A stretch of DNA of 64,000 bases from Arachis hypogaea (Eukaryota > Streptophyta > Magnoliopsida > Fabales > Fabaceae), in assembly GCF_003086295.3 (NCBI RefSeq), contig NC_092051.1, positions 67,147,772 through 67,211,771 of the forward strand, given 5' to 3'. A program made the translations under genes and the position numbers. Shown piece after piece: positions 58,151-64,000 of the stretch; within the stretch, counting starts at the first letter, position 1, and each line of letters begins with the position of its first letter. The notes beneath the pieces were generated by a model. That model saw only the letters and a program-made list of their open reading frames with translations. It was not told the origin of the DNA and made no database searches.

Positions 58151-59713
58151 TGATGAGCGGATATTTTATACGCTTTTTGGGGATAATTTCATATAGTTTA
58201 GAGTATGTTTTAGTTAGTTTTTAGTCTATTTCTAGTAGTTTTTAGGAAAAATTCATATTTCTGGACTTTACTATGAGTTGTGTGTTTTTCTGTAATTTCA
58301 GGTATTTTTCTGGCTGAAATTGAAGGAGCTGAGCAAAAATCTGATTTAGGCTGAAAAAGGACTGCTGATGTTGTTGGATTCTGACCTCCCTGCACTCAAA
58401 GTGGATTTTCTGGAGCTACAGAACTCGAAATGGCGTGCTTCTAATTGCGTTGGAAAGTAGACATCCAGGGCTTTCCAGCAATATATAATAGTCCATAATT
58501 TGCACAAGAATAGATGACGTAAGCTGGCGTTCAACGCCAGTCCTCTGCCCAATTCTGGCGTCCAGCGCCAGAAAAGGATCAAAAACTGGAGTTGAACGCC
58601 CAAACTGGAACAAAAACTGGCGTTCAACTCCACAAATGGCCTCTGCACATGGATTGCTTAAAGTCTCAGCCCCAGCACACACCAAGTGGGCCCCAGCACA
58701 CCAAGTGGGCCCCAGAAGTGGATCTCTGCATCATCCATCATAGTCCACTCATATTTTGTAACCCTAGGCTACTAGTTTAGTATTTAAACAACTTTTAGAG
58801 ACTTATTTTGTATCTCATGACATTTCAGATCTAAACTTTGTATTCTCTGACGGCATGAGTCTCTAAACCCCATTGTTGGGGGTGAGGAGCTCTGCTGTGT
58901 CTCAATGAATTAATGCAAGTATTTTTGTTTTCCATTCAAACACGCTTGTTCCTCTCTAAGATGTTCATTCGCGCTTAACTGTGATGAAGGTGATGATCTG
59001 TGACATTCATCACCTTCCTCAACCCACGAACGTGTGCCTGACAACCACCTCCGTTCTATATCCGATTGAATGAGTGTCTCTTAGATTCTTTAATCAGAAT
59101 CTCCGTGGTATAAGCTAGAACTGATGGCGGCATTCATGAGAATCCGGAAAGTCTAAGCCTTGTCTGTGGCATTCCGAGTAGGATTCAAGGATTGAATGAC
59201 TGTGACGAGCTTCAAACTCCTGAAGGCTGGGCGTTAGTGACAGATGCAAAAGGATAGTAAATCCTATTCCAACCGGATCGAGAACCAACCAGGTGATTAG
59301 CCGTGTTGTGACAGAGCGCGTGAGCGTAGTTTTCACTGGAAGGATGGAAGGTAGCCATTGACAACGGTGATCCACCAACACACAGCTTGCCATAGGAGGA
59401 CGTGCGTGCGTGAATCAGAAGACAGAGGAAGGCAGAGATTCAGAAGACAAAGCATCTCCAAAACTCCAACATATTCTCCATTACTACACAACAAGTAACT
59501 TTTAATTTATGCTCTACTGGTTATTCATAATTCAACTGATAAACATAATTGACTTCCTGACTAAGATTTACAAGATAACCATAGATTGCTTCAAACCAAC
59601 AATCTCTGTGGGATTCGACCCTTACTCACGTAAGGTATTACTTGGACGACCCAGTGCACTTGCTGGTTAGTGGTACGAGTTGTGAAAAGTGTGATTCGCA
59701 ATTTGTGCTACCA
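58151..59713 (+). mobile_element. 3' LTR of element I
   Basis: 1563 bp, ends as in the 5' LTR. Core about 58411-58495; palindromes about 58524-58635; TATTTAAA at 58781-58788. Confidence 0.94.
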
Positions 59714-59718
59714 CTGAG

Positions 59719-60094
59719 TCATAATCTGAAAAGGTTCACCCACTTATGTGTCTGTGGCATTTATGTATCCGGTGGTAATACTGGAAAATAAAGTGCTTAG
59801 GGCCACGGCCAAGACTCATAAAGTAGCTGTGTTCAAGAATCAACATACTAAACTAGGAGAGTCAATATCACTATCTGAATTCTGAGTTCCTATAGATGCC
59901 AATCACTCTGAGCTTCAATGGATAAAGTGAGATGCCAAAACTGTTCAGAAGCAAAAAGCTACTAGCCCCGCTCATCTAATTAAAATCTGAGCTTCACTCA
60001 AAAACTCTGAGATATTATTGCTTCTTAAATTATTTGTATTCTATTTAAATTATCTAGTTGCTTGAGGACAAGCAACAGTTTAAGTTTGGTGTTG
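59719..60094 (+). other. 3' UTR of element O, second part, with PPT-side hairpin
   Basis: Resumes element O after the nested insertion. It contains TTGCTTG-AGGA-CAAGCAA at 60058-60075, then CAGTTTAAGTTTGGTGTTG up to the LTR at 60095. Confidence 0.85.
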
Positions 60095-61633
60095 TGATGA
60101 GCGGATATTTATACGCTTTTTGGGGTTAATTTCATATAGTTTTTAGTGTGTTTTAGTTAGTCTTTAGTTTGGTGTTGTGATGAGCGGATATTTATACGCT
60201 TTTCTGGACTTTACTATGATTTTGTGTGTTTTTCTGTGATTTCAGGTATTTTCTGGCTGAAATTGAGGGAGCTGAGCAAAAATCTGATTCAGGCTGAAAA
60301 AGGACTGCTGATGCCGTTGGATTCTGACCTCCCTGCACTCAAAATGGATTATCTGGAGTTACAGAACTCCAAATGGCGCGCTTCTAATTGCGTTGGAAAG
60401 TAGACATTCAGGGCTTTCCAGAAATATATAATAGTCCATACTTTGCTCAAGGATAGATGACGTAAACTGGCGTTCAACGCCAGTTCCATGCTGCTGTCTA
60501 GCGTCCAGCGCCAGAAACAAGTTACAAAGTGAAGTTCAACGCCAGAAACAGGTTACAACCTGGCGTTGAGCGCCCAAAACAGCCCAGGCACGTGAGAAGC
60601 TTTAGTCTCAGCCCCAGCACACACCAAGTGGACCCCAGAAGTGGATTTCTGCACTATCTATCATAGTCTACTCATTTTTTGTAAACCTAGGTTACTAGTT
60701 TAGTATTTAAACAACTTTTAGAGACTTGTTTTGTATCTCATGACATTTTAGATTTAAACTTTGTACCTTTTGACGGCATGAGTCTTTAAACTCCATTGTT
60801 GGGGGTGAGGAGCTCTGCTGTGCCTCAATGAGTTAATGCCAGTATTTCTGTTTTCTATTCAATCATGTTTGTTCCTATCTAAGATATTCATTTGCGCCTT
60901 ATTATGATGAATGTGATGATCCGTGACACTCATCACCATTCTCAACCTATGAACGTGTGCCTGACAACCACCTCCGTTCTACATTAGATTGAATGAGTAT
61001 CTCTTAGATTCCTTAATCGGAATCTCCGTGGTATAAGCTAGAATCCATTGGCAGCATCCTTGAGAATCCGGAAAGTCTAAACCTTGTCTGTGGTATTCCT
61101 AGTAGGATTCTGGAATTGGATGACTGTGACGAGCTTCAAACTCGTGAGTGCTGGGCGTAGTGACAGACGCAAAAGGATAGCGTATCCTATTCCGGTATGA
61201 TCGAGAACCTACAGATGATTAGCCGTGCGGTGACAGCGCACCTGGACCATTTTCACTTAAAGGAAGGATGGTAGCCATTGACAACGGTGATCCTCCAACA
61301 CACAGCTTGCCATAGGAGGAATGTGCGTGCGTGAAGAAGAAGATAGAGAGAAAGCAGAGATTCAAAAGGCAAAGCATCTCCAAAACTCCAACAAATTCTC
61401 ATTTACTGCATAACAAGTAACCTTTAATTCATGCTCTCTTGTTCATTTGCAAGTCAATTGATAACCACTAATTAATATCCTGACTAAGAGTTGCAAGATA
61501 ACCATAGCTCGCTTCAAGCCAACAATCTCCGTGGGATCGACCCTTACTCACGTAAGGTATTACTTGGACGACCCAGTGCTCTTTCTGGTTAGTTGTGCGG
61601 AATTACATAGTGTGAAGTAATTTTCGTGCACCA
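60095..61633 (+). mobile_element. 3' LTR of element O with duplicated LTR start
   Basis: 1539 bp, TGATGAGCGG to TTCGTGCACCA. After about 76 bases the text GGTGTTG|TGATGAGCGGATATTTATACGC recurs (second start at 60178), replacing the part that reads ATTTTTAGTAGTTTCTAGG in the 5' LTR. The copied piece is the end of the internal region plus the LTR start. Core about 60352-60440; palindromes about 60468-60575; TATTTAAA at 60704-60711. Confidence 0.9.
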
Positions 61634-61638
61634 ACCTT

Positions 61639-62290
61639 CACACCACAAGAACATGGTTAGGGACAGCTTGGTTGAGCCACTTAGGCCAGGATTTTGTTTC
61701 CTTTAGGCCCTCCTAACCATTGATGCTCAAAGTCTTGGATCCTTTTACCCTTGCCTTTTGGTTTAAAGGGTTATTGGCTTCTTGCTCTTGCCTTTTGGTT
61801 TAAAGAGCTATTGGCTTTTTCTGCTTTTTCTCTTTTTTTATTTTTTTTGCATGCATATATGATTTTTTTCTTTTTATTGCAACATGCTTTTTCTTTTTCT
61901 TTTTACTGCTTTTTCTTGCTTCAAGAATCAATTTTTGGATTTTTCATATTACCAATAATACTTCACTTTTAACATCATTCTTTCAAGAGCCAACATTCTT
62001 AAATTCAATTTCAAATATACACTATTCATTCATGCATTCAGAAATCAAAAGCAATGCCATGACATCAAGATAATTGAACTATTCTTATTATAAACATGAA
62101 ATTCATGTATCTCTCAATTCTTTTTAAATAAAATTTTCTTTAAGTCAGGTGAGAGATATATAGAACATTTTATAACTTTAAGACATAGATAGAAATGATC
62201 ATGCAATAAGAACAAGAGAACAGACAATAAAGCATAACAGAAAACAGAAAAAATGACATAAGGAGAGGGGATTAAGAGAATGAATCCACC
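61639..62290 (-). mobile_element. 3' UTR of old minus-strand Athila-type element, second part
   Basis: Resumes at CACACCACAAGAACATGG after the element O target duplication. It reads in reverse the ACCATGTGCTTGTGGCGTG region of elements O and I. T-rich stretch about 61820-61920. No gene. Confidence 0.8.
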
Positions 62291-62547
62291 TTAATGGTGG
62301 CGGCTAGTGCTCCTCCTTGAGGATCCAATGTAGTGCTTGATCTCTTCAATGTCACTCCTTTGTCTTTGTTGTTCTTCTCTCATAGCCCTTTGATCTTCTC
62401 TAATTTCATTGAGGATGGTGGATTGTTCTTGATACTCCATCCTCATTTGATTCATGTCAAAGCTTAATTCTCCCATGGTAATATGCCATTGATCCCAATA
62501 GCTTTGAGGAGGAAAGTATATCTCTTGAGGTATCTTAGGGATCTCAT
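62291..62547 (-). pseudogene. C-terminal remnant of an envelope-position ORF
   Basis: The minus-strand protein reads EIPKIPQEIYFPPQSYWDQW, then a Gln/Glu/Arg coiled coil (QEQSTILNEIREDQRAMREE) to the stop at 62291. It aligns with EIPQSEYWDYLE and KEQKEQSSILCYMIKEQEEQ of the 377-aa ORF. The apparent ATG at 62560 belongs to the family Y LTR that cut the gene at 62548, so the first residues of that ORF (MEFIN) are not native. Order and strand fit the old minus-strand element starting at 36426. Confidence 0.7.
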
Positions 62548-64000
62548 TGATAAACTCCAATTTTAGGTTTTATCTTGTGTAGAATTTGGGAGGTTTTATC
62601 AATATTCTTTCACACTTATTCATATAAAATGCATAGTTTTGTGCCCACTTCCTAATTTTGTTTCATGGTTGAAAACATGACTCTTTGACCTTAAATATGC
62701 CATATTTTAACCTCCCTCTATTACCATTCGATACCGTGATATATTTGTTAAGTGATTTTATAGTCTATAGGGGGCAAGAATGGTCTAGAAGAGAGAAAGG
62801 AAGCATGCACAAGTGGAAGGAAAATGAAAAATGGAGTTTTGGAGCATTGGCTACGACGCGCACGCGTGGGAGCATGATTCTAGGATTGGCACGCAAAATT
62901 TGACGGATTCGCGTGGCTGAGAAAAAGTCTCATCGACACGTACGCATGCCTGATGCGTACGTGTTGTTTGCAAAACTCAGCCGACGCGTACGCATGGCCG
63001 ACACGCACGCGTGACGCTCGGCACGTGACTTCATTAGTGAAATCATGGCTGGCGATTTCTAGGTTGCTCCAAGCCCAATCTGAGCAGAAATCTGGAGGGA
63101 AAAGACCCAAGGAACCAAGGAGGATGGGGGGATTTACTCATTAGAGAATTTTTGGCTAGTTTTTGAGTTTATGTTTTCTAGAGAGAGAAACTCTCACTCC
63201 TCTCTAGGTTTTAGCCGTCTCAATTTCAATTTCACTTGGATCCTTTGGTTAGATCTATTTTGAATTCAATTTTACATTGCTTTAATTTGTAGATCTCATT
63301 CTTCTACTCTCATTTAATGTTCTTGTTACTCTAGTTATTTTGGATCTTGGATTTGGATCTTAGTTACATTGATTTCTATTAATGCATTGAGGAATTCCAT
63401 GTTCATTATCATTAATTGCTTTATTGTTGTTTATTGTTTGTAGTAGATAGCTTTAGTTTGAATTCTCTTCTCAATTCAACAATGTCTTTCGTTCTTGATC
63501 ACCAAGTGTTTGAGGAAATGATAATTGTAGTTATGGAGTAGATTTTCACTCTTGGCTTGGGGGTTGGATAATTGGAGACACTTGAATTATCAAGGTCTTT
63601 TGTTGATTGATTGAAAATTGCTAGTTGATTTGAATTCCACTAAAGCTAGTCCTTCCTTAGGATTTGACTAGGACTTGTGGACTCAAATTGATTATCTCCA
63701 CTTGACTTTTCTTCATAGTTAGATGTTAACTAAGTGGAGCAATAGCCAATTATTGTCACAATTAATGGAGGCAACGATGATAGGAATTCTAATTCTCACC
63801 CCTAGCCAAGGATTTTATATTGAATGATTTTCATTCACCCGTGTTAGTTTAATTTCTTGGTTTCCTTAGTTCAATTGTTAATTGCTCACCGCTTTAATTC
63901 ATGTTCATTTACTTTTCTTGTTCTCAAATTCAAAATACCAAGAGAACTCCTAACCAATGATGTGCATCTTAGGGCAACTCCTAGGGAGAACGACCCGAGA
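62548..64000 (+). mobile_element. Family Y LTR, plus strand, runs off window
   Basis: Starts TGATAAACTCC, the usual family Y start (TGATAAACCCC), after CTCAT (62543-62547), the expected left target duplication. ACGCGT palindromes lie at about 62855-63020, followed by TCTAGAGAGAGAAACTCTCACTCC. The window ends at GAGAACGACCCGAGA, the reverse of the TCGGGTCGT region near the end of other Y LTRs (3900 and 8712). The ORF at 62685-63144 and its antisense are not genes. Confidence 0.8.

Larger units (their letters stand above)
48829..59713 (+). mobile_element. Athila-type element I, nested in element O
   Basis: 10,885 bp. Both LTRs are 1563 bp (48829-50391 and 58151-59713), with CTGAG on both sides (48824-48828 and 59714-59718). 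Removing it joins GCAAAGCTGAG to TCATAATCTGAAAAGG, exactly as in the uninterrupted homologous site inside element I itself (57765-57795). I counted about 20 LTR differences by eye (near 1.3 %). gag-pol carries stops and frameshifts, and the envelope-position ORF has lost about 1.04 kb. Confidence 0.95.
38432..61633 (+). mobile_element. Athila-type Ty3/gypsy element O, split by element I
   Basis: LTRs 38432-39971 and 60095-61633, with ACCTT at 38427-38431 and 61634-61638. Without element I (48829-59713 plus one CTGAG) it is about 12.3 kb. Order: LTR, tRNA-Asp PBS, long AT-rich leader, gag, PR-RT-RH-IN, palindromic 3' spacer, 377-codon ORF in envelope position, 3' UTR, hairpin/PPT, LTR. LTR size, PBS, DLGAS protease and FMDDF RT fit the Athila group. 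The peanut element FIDEL may be related, but I cannot check that. gag-pol is dead. Confidence 0.93.

Noticed and set aside
62291..62560. Complete 89-aa gene with ATG at 62560
   Set aside because: The ATG and first residues come from the family Y LTR beginning at 62548; only the C-terminal remnant is native.

Overview
This window is plant nuclear DNA made almost entirely of nested LTR retrotransposons. I found no host gene, tRNA, rRNA or CRISPR array. Every large coding remnant is a Ty3/gypsy-type protein: Athila-like gag-pol, Tat-like gag-pol with two RNase H domains, and the extra ORFs of these groups. The CTGGCGTTCAACGCCAG and ACGCGTACGCGT palindromes and the sequence of the orphan gag-like ORF are what I remember from peanut (Arachis) intergenic DNA. 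A legume, probably Arachis, is my best guess; that rests on recall, not on a search.

Layout. Positions 1-622 are a minus-strand LTR inside the 3' half of a plus-strand non-autonomous element, called family Y here (623-3749). Positions 3750-15166 are a complete minus-strand Y element with an orphan gag-like gene. It is split by a solo LTR of a second family, X (6243-10093, target-site duplication GTGAA), which itself holds a solo Y LTR (8563-10001, ATCGA). Positions 15167-15549 and 35295-36425 are unclassified flanking DNA, split by a second solo X LTR (15550-35294, GATGC). That LTR holds a young non-autonomous element on the minus strand (15984-21687, TTGGC) and a Tat-type element on the plus strand (22688-34663, CTTTC). 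A solo Athila-type LTR (25461-27022, GACGA) sits in the Tat element, exactly in the reverse-transcriptase YVDD codons.

Positions 36426-62547 are an old minus-strand Athila-type remnant. It is split by a plus-strand Athila-type element O (38432-61633, ACCTT), which is split in turn by a younger relative I (48829-59713, CTGAG). A further Y LTR starts at 62548 and runs off the window.

How the parts relate. Athila-type O and I carry the recognisable gag-PR-RT-RH-IN, but both are broken. O keeps one open ORF of 377 codons in the envelope position. The Y and 15984-21687 elements have no polymerase but share with Athila the tRNA-Asp primer binding site and a PPT-side signal, so they look like parasites of Athila-type machinery. 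The most interesting signal is that PPT-side module: a perfect stem with an AGGA or GGGA loop followed by TTTAAGTTTGG or TTTAAGTGTGG. Its stem sequence changes from family to family while pairing is kept. A second pattern is that each family carries its own set of long palindromes, in several families just downstream of a shared LTR core.
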